A stretch of 64,000 nt of DNA, taken from Arthrobacter oryzae. Its GTDB lineage: Bacteria; Actinomycetota; Actinomycetes; Actinomycetales; Micrococcaceae. Of this stretch, positions 7,657 to 15,817 are shown in pieces. Position 1 is the first letter of the stretch. Each line of letters begins with the position of its first letter. The notes beneath the pieces are model-generated. The model was not told the DNA's origin. It searched no databases and saw nothing but the letters and a program-made list of their open reading frames with translations. A program made the translations under genes and the position numbers. The DNA lies in assembly GCF_030812315.1 (NCBI RefSeq), contig NZ_JAUSSM010000014.1:1-64000 (forward strand), given 5' to 3'.

Positions 7657-8661
7657 CTACCTCTTGTCTTCGGTGGGGTATTCAATGACGTGGCAGAGTG
7701 CATCCAGGCGGCCGTCGGCCAGTTCATGGACGACGGCGGGTAGTTCAGTAAACGGGGACGAGCCCGTGATGAACGCGTCATAGACCGGATCGCTGAGCAG
7801 GGACACGGCGAGTGCCAGGCGATCAGCGCTGGTCCGGCGGTGGCGGCGGGAGCGCGCCACGACCCCCACCTGGCTGGCGCGGATGGAGAGCCGGCGGGCG
7901 TGGAAGTCCTCGCCCAGCGGGATGGTTACCCGCCTGTCGGCGTACCAGGACATCTCGATGACGTCCCCTTCGTCGCCCACCAACTGCAGGCTCCGTTCGA
8001 GGCCCTCCTGGGAGGCCGAGCAGTGGATCACGATGTCGCAGTCGGCCAGGGCGTCGTCGGGGTGGGCGAATTCGACGCCGAGGGTTTCAGCGAAGGCGCG
8101 CTTCGCCGGGTCGACGTCGATCAGCTGGAGCCGCTGCAGCGGAAAGGTGCGCAGGAGGGTGGCAACCATGCCGCCCACCAGGCCGGCTCCGACGACGGCC
8201 ACGCGGTCCCCCAGCCGGGGCCCGGCCTCCCACAGTGCGTTGACGGCGGTTTCCACTGTTCCCGTGAGCACTGCCCGCCGGGCCGGGACGTTCTCCGGGA
8301 CCACGGTCAGGGACTCGACCGGGACTACGTAGCGGTCCTGGTGGGGGTGCAGGCAGAACACTGTGCGGCCCACCCATTCCTCCGGGCCTGCCTCCACGGT
8401 TCCCACGGAGAGGTAGCCGAACTTGACCGGTGAGGGGAAGGAGCCCTCCTGGAGGGGTGCCCGCATTTGTTCGGCAACCCGTGGCGGAACCTTGCCGCAG
8501 TGGACCACCGTTTCTGTGCCTTTGCTGATGCCGGAATAGAGGGCACGGACCAGCGCTTCGCCGGGGCCCGGCGCGGGGAGGCCCTCGCTCCGGAGTTCGC
8601 CTTTTTCGTGGCCTACCGTCCAATAGGCTTTGGCTTGGGAGTGGTGCTGGGCATTGATCAT
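7657..8661 (-). CDS. MDR-family dehydrogenase (BchC-like, lacking catalytic zinc ligands)
   Basis: A 334-residue medium-chain dehydrogenase/reductase. The Rossmann motif is VAVVGAGLVGGMVATLL near residue 157. The N-terminal segment reads LYSGISKGTET where alcohol dehydrogenases have a Cys-Gly-Thr zinc site, and FGYLSVGTVEAG where they have GHE; both catalytic zinc ligands are therefore absent. The SGISKGTE signature is that of the bacteriochlorophyllide-type (BchC-like) MDR group, whose actinobacterial members are uncharacterised. It is the first gene of the coupled set running to 4798. tRNA-Ser lies about 100 bp upstream on the other strand. Confidence 0.85.
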   Translation of the reverse strand: MINAQHHSQAKAYWTVGHEKGELRSEGLPAPGPGEALVRALYSGISKGTETVVHCGKVPPRVAEQMRAPLQEGSFPSPVKFGYLSVGTVEAGPEEWVGRTVFCLHPHQDRYVVPVESLTVVPENVPARRAVLTGTVETAVNALWEAGPRLGDRVAVVGAGLVGGMVATLLRTFPLQRLQLIDVDPAKRAFAETLGVEFAHPDDALADCDIVIHCSASQEGLERSLQLVGDEGDVIEMSWYADRRVTIPLGEDFHARRLSIRASQVGVVARSRRHRRTSADRLALAVSLLSDPVYDAFITGSSPFTELPAVVHELADGRLDALCHVIEYPTEDKR

Positions 8662-8767
8662 CTTGCTTACGAATCTAGTCCCCGGCGGGTGCGCGGGGAA
8701 GACATCCCGCCCTCGGCGCGCCGTCGTTTTGGGGAAGCGAGGTATGCTCCGGTAACCTATTCAGGTT

Positions 8768-8857
8768 GGTGACGTGTCCGAGCGGCCGAAGGTGCAACAC
8801 TCGAAATGTTGTTTGGTGTCAAAGCCAACGTGGGTTCAAATCCCACCGTCACCGCCA
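8768..8857 (+). tRNA. tRNA-Ser (anticodon CGA)
   Basis: The acceptor stem GGTGACG (8768-8774) pairs perfectly with CGTCACC (8847-8853), discriminator G is at 8854 and an encoded CCA at 8855-8857. The anticodon stem CAACA/TGTTG (8795-8799/8807-8811) holds the CTCGAAA loop with anticodon CGA at 8802-8804, reading UCG. The long class II variable arm and the T arm GTGGG-TTCAAAT-CCCAC are present. A -10-like TATGCT is at 8743-8748. Confidence 0.97.
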
Positions 8858-8863
8858 AGTAGC

Positions 8864-8900
8864 AAGGCCCCGGGTTTCTTTGTTGGAAACCCGGGGCCTT
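8864..8900 (+). terminator. tRNA-Ser terminator hairpin
   Basis: A perfect 15-bp inverted repeat (8864-8878 with 8886-8900, 7-nt loop TTTGTTG) begins 7 nt after the CCA end, followed by a short T-rich stretch. It probably ends the tRNA transcript and may also serve the convergent DJ-1-type gene. Confidence 0.85.
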
Positions 8901-8949
8901 TGCTTTGCCTGGAAATCGGCACCTCGCCAGTTTCAGTGCACTGCGGGCG

Positions 8950-9726
8950 TTAGTGCTCGGCCTCTGCGGCAGCCTTCTTGGCGTTCTTCTCGGCGTCCTT
9001 CTCGGCGCGCAGCGCCTGCGCCTCGTGCTGTTCCTCGGCTTTTTCCTGGTGGATGACCTCTGCCAGGAGCTTCTCCATCTCCTTGGCCACGCTGGCCGCT
9101 GACGCCGGGTTCTGGCCGGTCACCAGCCGCTCGTCGACCACGACCTTTTCTTCAAAGACACCAGCGGAGACGTGGGTGGCGCCCTGTTCCTCAAGCCGGT
9201 CTGCCAAAAAGAACGGGATGACCTTGTCCTTCCCTGCGGCAACCTCCTCGTCGTTGGTGAAGGCAGCGACCTTCCTGCCTTCGACCAGCCGGAAGCCGTT
9301 GGCCAACTCTACGTTCAGCAGTCCGGCCGGCCCGTGGCAGACAGCGCCCACCACGCCACCGGCGTTGTAGACGCTGGCCACCAGATTCTGCAAGCCTTCG
9401 CTGTCCGGGAAGTCCCACATGGTGCCGTGGCCTCCTACGAGGTAGACGGCGTCGTACTGTTCGGGATCAACGACGTCGACGCGGGCCGTGTTGTAGAGGC
9501 CGGCGCGCGTGGTCTCGTCCTCCGTGAAGGCGACCTGGATGGGATCTTCCGAGTCCACCTCGTCGCGCGGGGGCTGGCCGCCCTGGATGGACGCAAAGTC
9601 GACGAAATGCCCGGAATCCTTGAAGACCTTCCAGGGATGTGCAGCTTCGGCCACGTTGTAGCCGGTCTTCTCTCCGGTATCGCCGATCTCGGAAACGCTG
9701 GTCAGTACCATGAGGATTTTCTTCAT
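8950..9726 (-). CDS. DJ-1/PfpI-family (Hsp31-like) protein with charged C-terminal tail
   Basis: A 258-residue class I glutamine-amidotransferase-like protein. The nucleophile-elbow Cys is in GAVCHGPAGLL, preceded by YLVGGHGTMWDFPDS, the Glu/Asp region of Hsp31-like deglycases or chaperones. The last ~35 residues (KAEEQHEAQALRAEKDAEKN and onward) are an Ala/Lys/Glu-rich helix not part of the fold, likely a coiled tail. ATG at 9726 has AAAGGAA upstream and gives the canonical MKKILMVLTS start. Expected to be cytosolic and stress-related; the substrate is unknown. Confidence 0.87.
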   Translation of the reverse strand: MKKILMVLTSVSEIGDTGEKTGYNVAEAAHPWKVFKDSGHFVDFASIQGGQPPRDEVDSEDPIQVAFTEDETTRAGLYNTARVDVVDPEQYDAVYLVGGHGTMWDFPDSEGLQNLVASVYNAGGVVGAVCHGPAGLLNVELANGFRLVEGRKVAAFTNDEEVAAGKDKVIPFFLADRLEEQGATHVSAGVFEEKVVVDERLVTGQNPASAASVAKEMEKLLAEVIHQEKAEEQHEAQALRAEKDAEKNAKKAAAEAEH

Positions 9727-9934
9727 GAAATGTTCCTTTCGTCTAACTTCCACCCTACGCCCAGCCCAATTCGGGCCCTCCCGCCCCCTCTGAGACTGTG
9801 GTGGTCGCCTACACTCAGGCTTCTGCCGTCGAAAGGAAGAAGTTCGCGCACGGGCTTCGGCCGCAGAGAATCCTTTTGCGGTCCGGAGACCAGTCCGGGA
9901 TGTTCGTTAGGGTGAGAGATATGTGTACGGCAGA

Positions 9935-9951
9935 GCCGGTGATTCACCGGC
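9935..9951. promoter_or_regulatory. 17-nt palindrome upstream of lipoprotein gene
   Basis: GCCGGTGA-T-TCACCGGC is a perfect palindrome in the 286-bp region between the DJ-1-type gene (minus) and the lipoprotein gene (plus). It could be a repressor operator or a leader hairpin; there is no T-tract after it. Confidence 0.4.
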
Positions 9952-10012
9952 CCGGTGATCGCATTGTGCTGGGGGCGCGCCGCCTTCGCGCGCCTTCGGA
10001 CATTGGACGACG

Positions 10013-10462
10013 TTGAACAAAACTATTCCCGCCCTCGCCACGGCAATGGCCGCCCTGCTGATCCCGGGATGCTCCTCATCCACCGCGCAGACAGCACCCA
10101 CCACGGCTTCGCCGGCCCCGACGTTGGCCAGCCAGACGGCTTCGGCCCCCGAGTCCGTCCCGACCGCGCCTGGCGACGCAGACAAGACAGCGGACTTCAA
10201 GACGGCCAACGCCAACGCGCCTTGGGTCGGTCAGATCAAGTCCGCGACGGAAACGGAGCCGGGCAGGATCCGCGTCGACACACGTGTCGTTGACCCGCGC
10301 GGCGACAACGGCAGCCAGGCGGCCAAAACAGCGATCGCCATCTGCGAGTCCGCCGTTGCTCTCTTCGGGCCAAGCTACGTCGCGGTCATGGAGAACGACG
10401 GGACGAACTTCGTCTTGTTCGGCCACCCGTCCGTGCCCAAGGGTGCATGCACCGAGGTTTAG
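10013..10462 (+). CDS. Small secreted lipoprotein of unknown function
   Basis: A 149-residue protein with TTG start. MNKTIPALATAMAALLIPGC is a lipoprotein signal peptide with the lipobox Cys at residue 20, followed by a Ser/Thr/Ala/Pro linker to about residue 60. The C-terminal domain holds PWVGQIKSATETEPGRIRV, AAKTAIAICESAVALFG and VMENDGTNFVLFG; I do not recognise the family. It heads a run of small envelope-associated genes (10533 and 11092). Confidence 0.7.
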   Translation: MNKTIPALATAMAALLIPGCSSSTAQTAPTTASPAPTLASQTASAPESVPTAPGDADKTADFKTANANAPWVGQIKSATETEPGRIRVDTRVVDPRGDNGSQAAKTAIAICESAVALFGPSYVAVMENDGTNFVLFGHPSVPKGACTEV

Positions 10463-10532
10463 GCTGTGCCGCAATCCACCAATAGATCCCGGGCCGGGCA
10501 TGGCCCCTCGTTAGAACGGACGAAACAGACTT

Positions 10533-11102
10533 ATGGCCGGCACTGAACCCAAACAGCCTCCAGGCTTGCCCAAGTACTGGTACGGGCACGGATTTGAGGG
10601 GTGGACCAATAAGGTCATCATCCACGCGTACACCACAGAAGAATGGGGCCTGGGAGGCCACAACCCCCGCGGCATCCACAACCCGGCCACGAGCTTCACC
10701 GGGCTTAGCGTCGTCGTCGTGATCATGACGATCCCCGCTTTCCTGGCCCCGCTCGGGATACTCTTCGGAATCATCGCGCTGTTCATGTCCATCCCGGATC
10801 TGGGAGACATGGGCCTGGGCTTGATATTTATCATTGGTTCCCTCATATGCACGGTCCTGTTCACTGGCGGCTGGTTCGTCAGTGTCAAGGCGCTCCGCGA
10901 TGAGTGGCGTGCCCGGAAGCTCCGGAAGGCCAAGGGGCTGCCAAAGCCCTTGTACGAGGTCACCGACGATCAGGCACGCAGATGGTTCGAGGAGCACCCC
11001 GGAACATTGGAGATCACCCGGGAGAACTTCCCTCATAGCACCCGCCCCTTTCCCGGAGAGCCGGGATATTTCGAACCCAAGAGGACCCACCATGGTTTAT
11101 GA
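10533..11102 (+). CDS. Membrane protein with post-membrane RDExRAxxLRKxKGxPKP motif
   Basis: A 189-residue protein of unrecognised family. Hydrophobic segments lie at about 54-86 and 91-117. They are followed by RDEWRARKLRKAKGLPKP, which recurs almost unchanged in the next gene. The N-terminus has aromatic/Gly motifs (KYWYGHGFEGW, EEWGLGGHNPRG) and the C-terminus a soluble tail with DQARRWFEEHPGTLEITREN. The 3' end overlaps the following gene by 11 nt, so the two are probably cotranslated. Confidence 0.65.
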   Translation: MAGTEPKQPPGLPKYWYGHGFEGWTNKVIIHAYTTEEWGLGGHNPRGIHNPATSFTGLSVVVVIMTIPAFLAPLGILFGIIALFMSIPDLGDMGLGLIFIIGSLICTVLFTGGWFVSVKALRDEWRARKLRKAKGLPKPLYEVTDDQARRWFEEHPGTLEITRENFPHSTRPFPGEPGYFEPKRTHHGL

Positions 11103-11559
11103 CCGTGAGCGTGAGCGGCGCAACGATGCCGTGTACGCCGAACACAAGAGGGCTGTAGCAGCCGGCGAGAAGCGTGTTCTCCGCAGGACCAGCACCGGCG
11201 AGCTGCACAGCTACCCAGGTGATGAGATCGGCTTCACGCCCGGCCGCGGCCAGGCCCAGGTCAGCACCTGGTGGGGCATGGGAATACTCATGGTCATTTC
11301 GGGGATCGCATTCATCACCATGTGTTGGCTGTTCCAGCGCCCCCTGTGGGAAGGTGAGGCACCCGAGTGGGGTGCGTTGTGGCCGATTGGGCTCTCGGGG
11401 TTCTTCACTCCCTATGCGTTCATCCTGGCCCGCGATGAGTACCGGGCGACCCAGCTCCGCAAACGCCGCGGCTCCCCAAAACCCGGCACCGGCAGCATCG
11501 ACATTGATCTCCTGGAGCTGGGGCAGAAAAGTCCCGACCGACCTGACACGTCCCGATAG
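11092..11559 (+). CDS. Membrane protein, partner of the preceding gene
   Basis: A 155-residue protein beginning MVYDRERERRNDAVYAEHKR. An AAGEKRVLRRTSTGELHSYPG segment precedes two membrane helices (about 60-78 and 95-112), followed by RDEYRATQLRKRRGSPKP, the same post-membrane motif as its neighbour. AAGAGGA about 7 nt upstream of ATG 11092 is a good ribosome binding site and decides the start; an in-frame extension back to 10834 lies wholly inside the previous gene. The family is not recognised. Confidence 0.65.
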   Translation: MVYDRERERRNDAVYAEHKRAVAAGEKRVLRRTSTGELHSYPGDEIGFTPGRGQAQVSTWWGMGILMVISGIAFITMCWLFQRPLWEGEAPEWGALWPIGLSGFFTPYAFILARDEYRATQLRKRRGSPKPGTGSIDIDLLELGQKSPDRPDTSR

Positions 11560-11570
11560 GATCCGTTCCG

Positions 11571-11806
11571 ATGTTCAACCAGGACAAGCAGTTCCGCAGG
11601 CCTGACGGCACCCTGTATGACCCGAGCAGCTTCAACGTAGCCAGTACGAGGAGCAGTACGGTCCCGGTGGCGTGCCTGAACGATGGTCGATGGCCGCCAC
11701 CACACCTCTCCAGAGCCCAGGACTGATGCCAGAATCTACTGGGAAGTCCCCGGAGATCCTGCTGGCATCCCAGTCCTTTATCTTCACGACGGCCCTGGCC
11801 GTCTAG
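11571..11806 (+). pseudogene. Possible frameshifted small gene
   Basis: ATG 11571 opens a frame beginning MFNQDKQFRRPDGTLYDPSS that stops at 11726 after 51 codons. From about 11630 the frame shifted by -1 looks more protein-like (QYEEQYGPGGVPERWSMA) and runs to TAG 11804-11806. A one-base deletion near 11635-11642 would join them into a ~78-residue protein. It follows the two membrane-protein genes by 11 nt. It could equally be a short intact gene; I recognise no family. Confidence 0.35.
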
Positions 11807-11855
11807 GTCTGCCCGTCGAGCCGTCTGCACGCCCCCTAACGAAAGAGGACCATCC

Positions 11856-12161
11856 GTGATCACAGTGCACCTTCGATATGAGATCGATGCAAGCAAGCTA
11901 GCTGACTTTGAAGAATATGGACGGCGGTGGATCCGTCTGGTCAACAGGCTGGGCGGAGAGCATCACGGCTATTTCCTTCCGAGCGAAGGTGACAGCGACG
12001 AGGCCTTCGCCCTGTTCACCTTCCCGTCACTCGCCGACTACGAAAAGTACCGGTCGGCGGTGGCTGTGGATCCCGAGTGCATGGAGGCCTACCGATTCGC
12101 GACGGAAACAAACTGCATCCGACGGTACGAGCGAAGGTTCCTCTCACCCATGTTCGAATAA
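11856..12161 (+). CDS. NIPSNAP-family protein
   Basis: A 101-residue single-domain dimeric alpha-beta barrel protein: MITVHLRYEIDASKLADFEEYGRRW, then GGEHHGYFLPSEGDSDEAFALFTFPSLADYEKYR and the C-terminal RRYERRFLSPM. This is the classic NIPSNAP core, of uncertain biochemical role. GAAAGAGGA upstream is a good ribosome binding site. Confidence 0.88.
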   Translation: MITVHLRYEIDASKLADFEEYGRRWIRLVNRLGGEHHGYFLPSEGDSDEAFALFTFPSLADYEKYRSAVAVDPECMEAYRFATETNCIRRYERRFLSPMFE

Positions 12162-12189
12162 CCAGCGTAGAGGCTGACAGGGTGGACTT

Positions 12190-12297
12190 CTAGTGGAGAT
12201 GGGACCTGGCGCGGATGATCCCGGCAGAAAGACCCGCAGCGGCTATCAGGGATCCAAGCATGATGGCTACGCCTGAAAAGTAGTCATTGATCGTCAT
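12190..12297 (-). CDS. 35-residue single-helix membrane protein (candidate)
   Basis: A short frame starting MTINDYFSGVAIMLGS carries one hydrophobic helix (about residues 9-27) and a basic end (IIRARSHLH). GGAAGG lies 9 nt before the ATG. The helix plus ribosome binding site argue for a real small membrane protein in the 328-bp gap between the NIPSNAP gene and adk; there is no homology evidence. Confidence 0.4.
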   Translation of the reverse strand: MTINDYFSGVAIMLGSLIAAAGLSAGIIRARSHLH

Positions 12298-12489
12298 TTC
12301 GGTACACCTTCCATCTAGTGGTGTACCGAAGCTACCCATGCAAACCCGGCCCTCGCGGAGGATCGCCGAAGAATTTTGCTCACAATTGGGACACGGGAGA
12401 GGCGCTGCGCCCCGGTCCCTTGTGCTGCCGCCTCCCGGCGGACACCATGTAGGGACACCTTTCAACGGCGCCAGGGAGTGGTCTCGACG

Positions 12490-13086
12490 ATGCGAATGCT
12501 GATCATGGGCCCTCCGGGGTGCGGCAAGGGCACCCAGGCCGAACGCCTTTCCCGGCGCCTCGGCATCAACGGCGTATCCACCGGGGACGTCTTCCGCGAG
12601 CACGTGAAGAACCTGACGCCGCTGGGCCGTGACGTCATGGCGCACCTGGACGCGGGCGACTTCGTCCCCGACAGCCTCACGAACCGCATGGTGCGTGACC
12701 GCCTGAACGAGGACGACGTCCGGGACGGGTTCCTCCTGGACGGGTACCCCCGCAATACAGCGCAGCTGGCCGAACTCGACACCATCCTTGCCGCCAACGG
12801 GCAGTCGCTGGACGTTGCACTCCAGCTGACGGCCGACGATACCGAACTGGTCCGCCGGGTGCTCCACCGCGCCACCCTGACCGGACGCAGCGACGATACC
12901 GAAGACGTCATCCGGCACCGCCTGGAGCTCTACTACCGTGAGACTGAGCCGGTGGCTTCGGAGTACTCGCAACGCGGAATCCTCCTGAGCGTCGACGGCA
13001 TGGGCAACGAGGACGAGGTCTTCGACCAGCTGCTCGCAGCACTCCGGGCGGCGTTCCCCTCGGCTGTGCCCGATTCAGCCCCTTAG
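12490..13086 (+). CDS. adk: Adenylate kinase (short, zinc-free type)
   Basis: A 198-residue nucleoside monophosphate kinase catalysing ATP + AMP = 2 ADP. The P-loop GPPGCGKGTQ is at 7-16, STGDVFREH binds AMP, LLDGYPRN is the usual core strand, and the LID is the short form (ATLTGRSDDTEDVIRHRLELYY) without Cys ligands. It is not in a ribosomal-protein operon, so it may be a second adk paralogue; that cannot be checked here. ATG 12490 aligns the P-loop with the family. Confidence 0.88.
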   Translation: MRMLIMGPPGCGKGTQAERLSRRLGINGVSTGDVFREHVKNLTPLGRDVMAHLDAGDFVPDSLTNRMVRDRLNEDDVRDGFLLDGYPRNTAQLAELDTILAANGQSLDVALQLTADDTELVRRVLHRATLTGRSDDTEDVIRHRLELYYRETEPVASEYSQRGILLSVDGMGNEDEVFDQLLAALRAAFPSAVPDSAP

Positions 13087-14543
13087 GCCGTCGCCAGGAT
13101 CTCCGGCCGCCTCGCCGCCCAGGGCCGCAAAACCTCCACGGCCGCACCCACTGTGAACACTGTGGCGTCGTCGTACGGATGCCCCACGATCTGCACCCCG
13201 GTGGGGATGCCGCAGTCCGCCATGCCGCTGGGAACCGCCAGCACCGGGCACCGGTTGGCGATGTTGAAAGGCGCCGTCATGTGACCCTGCCAGTAATGCT
13301 CCAGCTGTTGGCCGCCGGCATCGATCCCGTCAAGGTACATGCCCTCCGCATCCAGTGCCGCTACGGCGGACGCGGGGCAGAGCAGGGCGTCGAAACCGGC
13401 CATGGCGGCAGCCAGCTCAGCCTGCAGGCGGGCCTCCGCGCGGATACCGTCCACGAAGCGGTTTTCATCGGCGGCCCGGCGGGCGTCCGCCATGAAGCGG
13501 CGCGTGTAGGGGGCCAGGAGTTCGGCTGAGCCCTCGGTCTCGTCCTCCATGGCCGGGCCCAACAGGTAGCCGAAGTGCGTGAACATCGTGCGGCTGATGG
13601 ACTCCGTGGTCCACGCGAGTTCGATCTCCTCAACAATGGCCCCGGCGTCCCGCAAAGCCGCAGCGACCGCGCGGGTGTTGGCCTCGACGTCGGGCGCTAC
13701 CGGGTAGTTCCCCAGCCTGATGCACAAGGCGATCCTCATCCCCGCGACGGAGGCCGCTGCGGCGGAAGCCCCGCCGTCGTGCGTGTCCGGTCCGGACACC
13801 GCAAGCCCGGGCGAGTCCGCGAGCGAGGTGTGGTCCCCCGCGTGCCGGCCCGCCATGACGTTGGCCAGCAGGGCGGTGTCCGCGACGGTCCGGGCCATCG
13901 GCCCGTCGCCGCGGTAGTGGTCGGCGGAGAGCGGCGCCAGGCCGGGGATCCTCCCGTACGGCGCCTTGTACCCCACCGTTCCCGTGAACGACGCCGGCAG
14001 CCGCGTGGAGCCGGCGATGTCCGAGGCCGTCGCAAGCGGAGCCAGCCCGGCGGCGAGCGCAGCCCCGGAACCGCCCGAGGATCCCCCGGGCGAGAACTGC
14101 AGGTTCCACGGGTTCCGGGTGACTCCCCACAGCGGACTGTGGGTGACCGTCGCGCAGCTGTATTCGGGTGTGGTGGTGCGGGCGTGGATGATGCCGCCCG
14201 CACGCCGGATCCGGCCGATGACCGGATGGTCCTCCGCTGCCAGCTCATCCTTCCTGGCCACGAGTCCCTGCGAGAGGGTCCGGCCCTTGAGCCCGTGCTT
14301 TTCCTTGGCGGCCACCGGCAGCCCAAGCAGCGGAGTGACATCACGGCCGCGGGCGTATCTGGCGGCGGCCTGCCGGGCCGCAGGCAATGCTTCGTCGAAG
14401 AGTGTTTCCGTCAGGGCGTTGACTCCCCCGTTGACGGCCTCCGTCCGCGCAATCACGGCTTCCATCAGCTCCACCGGGGAGAGCTCCCGGGTGCGGAAGA
14501 GCCGCAGCGCCGTGGCGGCGTCGAGGTAGTGCAGCTCCGTCAC
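13083..14543 (-). CDS. Amidase-signature family amidase
   Basis: A 486-residue Ser-Ser-Lys amidase. Lys80 (VAAKEKHG), cis-Ser155 (SPGGSSGGSG) and nucleophile Ser179 (DIAGSTRLPASF) are in place. It hydrolyses an amide to acid and ammonia; the substrate is unknown. Its GTG start overlaps the stop of the upstream M20 gene by 4 nt (14540-14543), so the two are translationally coupled and presumably act in succession. It converges with adk, the stops overlapping by 4 nt. Confidence 0.9.
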   Translation of the reverse strand: MTELHYLDAATALRLFRTRELSPVELMEAVIARTEAVNGGVNALTETLFDEALPAARQAAARYARGRDVTPLLGLPVAAKEKHGLKGRTLSQGLVARKDELAAEDHPVIGRIRRAGGIIHARTTTPEYSCATVTHSPLWGVTRNPWNLQFSPGGSSGGSGAALAAGLAPLATASDIAGSTRLPASFTGTVGYKAPYGRIPGLAPLSADHYRGDGPMARTVADTALLANVMAGRHAGDHTSLADSPGLAVSGPDTHDGGASAAAASVAGMRIALCIRLGNYPVAPDVEANTRAVAAALRDAGAIVEEIELAWTTESISRTMFTHFGYLLGPAMEDETEGSAELLAPYTRRFMADARRAADENRFVDGIRAEARLQAELAAAMAGFDALLCPASAVAALDAEGMYLDGIDAGGQQLEHYWQGHMTAPFNIANRCPVLAVPSGMADCGIPTGVQIVGHPYDDATVFTVGAAVEVLRPWAARRPEILATA

Positions 14544-15772
14544 GCCAGGGCCCCGCAGACGAGCTCGCGCGCCACTCCGGTGAGCATGTCCACACCCGCC
14601 ACCATGTCGGCGTCGGTGGTGAATTCGCGTTCGCAGTGCGAGACGCCGTCCACGCTGGGGATGAACAGCATGACGGACGGGGCCACGGTGTTCATCGCAA
14701 CGGAATCGTGCCCGGCCATCGTCTGGATCCGCCGGGCGGAGAGTCCCAGGTTGGCCGCGACCTTGTCGGCCAGTTCCAGTCCGGCCTCGGGGAAGCGGCG
14801 GATGGGCCGGATGTCGAAGTCCTTCACGTTGACCTTGATGTCGTGCTCGCGGGCCAGCACGTCGATCTGCTCCAGCAGGGTGGCCCGGGCGGCCTTGACG
14901 ATCTCCGGATCACCGGAGCGCAGGTCCGCCACAAGGTGCACCCTGCGTGCCACCACGATCGGGGAGTTCGGTTCCAGGGTCAGCTGGCCCACGGAGGACA
15001 CCAGAGCCTCGTCCTCGAAGTCACCGGTTACGTCATGCACCATCAGGATGATCTTCGACGCCGCCACCAGGGCATCATGCCTGTCCGCCATGGCGGTGGC
15101 GCCCGTGTGGGACTGCTCACCCAGCACCTCGATGTCCAGCTTCTGCGTGTACCAGCTGCTGTCCACCAGGCCAATGGTGATGCCTTCCCGCTCCAGGATC
15201 CGGCCCTGCTCGATGTGGATCTCCGCGTAGCCCGCCACGTCCGGGCCCTCGGCGGCGCCCAGGTATCCGATGCCGTCCAGGGCTTCGCGGACGGTGACCC
15301 CCTGCAGGTCCCGGACGTCGAGCATCCGCTCCCGCTCCAGCAGGCCGGCGAAGACCGAACTTCCCATGATGCTCGGCGCGAACCGCCCGCCCTCCTCGTT
15401 GAACCAGTTCACCACCGCAAGGTTGAAACGGGGCGCTGCTCCGCCCTCCGCAACCTCTGCACCCAGCCGGCGTGCCGCGTGCAGTGCGGCGATCACGCCG
15501 TAGGCGCCGTCGAAGCGGCCGCCCAGCGGCTGGCTGTCCAGGTGCGATCCGATCAGCACATACGGTGCACCCGGAGTCCACTCCAGCAGCCCGAACATGT
15601 TGCCGATGCCGTCCACCCGAAGTTCCCACCCGGCGTCGTGCACCCACGCAGCGAACCAGTCGCGCGTCTGCGCGTCCTCGGCCGTGGCCGCCTGGCGGTC
15701 AACGCCGTTGTGTTGGGTGGCCCCAATCGTGGCCACGTGGTGGAAGTCGGAAAGGAAAGCTACTGAATTCAT
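14540..15772 (-). CDS. M20-family Zn-dependent amidohydrolase (N-carbamoyl amino acid / beta-ureidopropionase type)
   Basis: A 410-residue binuclear-zinc amidase of the hydantoinase/carbamoylase group. IGSHLDSQPLGGRFDGAYG supplies His77 and bridging Asp88, NWFNEEGGRF the Glu pair 126-127, and HIEQGRILEREG the next ligand His. Relatives remove carbamoyl groups from N-carbamoyl amino acids, beta-ureidopropionate or allantoate. It lies between an MHS transporter gene and an amidase gene and is clearly paralogous to the gene at 55236. With mmsA and a beta-alanine-type aminotransferase nearby, beta-ureidopropionate is a reasonable guess for its substrate. Confidence 0.9.
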   Translation of the reverse strand: MNSVAFLSDFHHVATIGATQHNGVDRQAATAEDAQTRDWFAAWVHDAGWELRVDGIGNMFGLLEWTPGAPYVLIGSHLDSQPLGGRFDGAYGVIAALHAARRLGAEVAEGGAAPRFNLAVVNWFNEEGGRFAPSIMGSSVFAGLLERERMLDVRDLQGVTVREALDGIGYLGAAEGPDVAGYAEIHIEQGRILEREGITIGLVDSSWYTQKLDIEVLGEQSHTGATAMADRHDALVAASKIILMVHDVTGDFEDEALVSSVGQLTLEPNSPIVVARRVHLVADLRSGDPEIVKAARATLLEQIDVLAREHDIKVNVKDFDIRPIRRFPEAGLELADKVAANLGLSARRIQTMAGHDSVAMNTVAPSVMLFIPSVDGVSHCEREFTTDADMVAGVDMLTGVARELVCGALA

Positions 15773-15817
15773 GGGAAGTCCTTTTGTGTATTGCTGTGAA
15801 GAGGGCAGGCGGCGGGC

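Noticed and set aside
8768..8857. tRNA-Ser as an integration site for a mobile element
   Set aside because: No duplicated tRNA end, integrase or shift in gene content is visible on either side.
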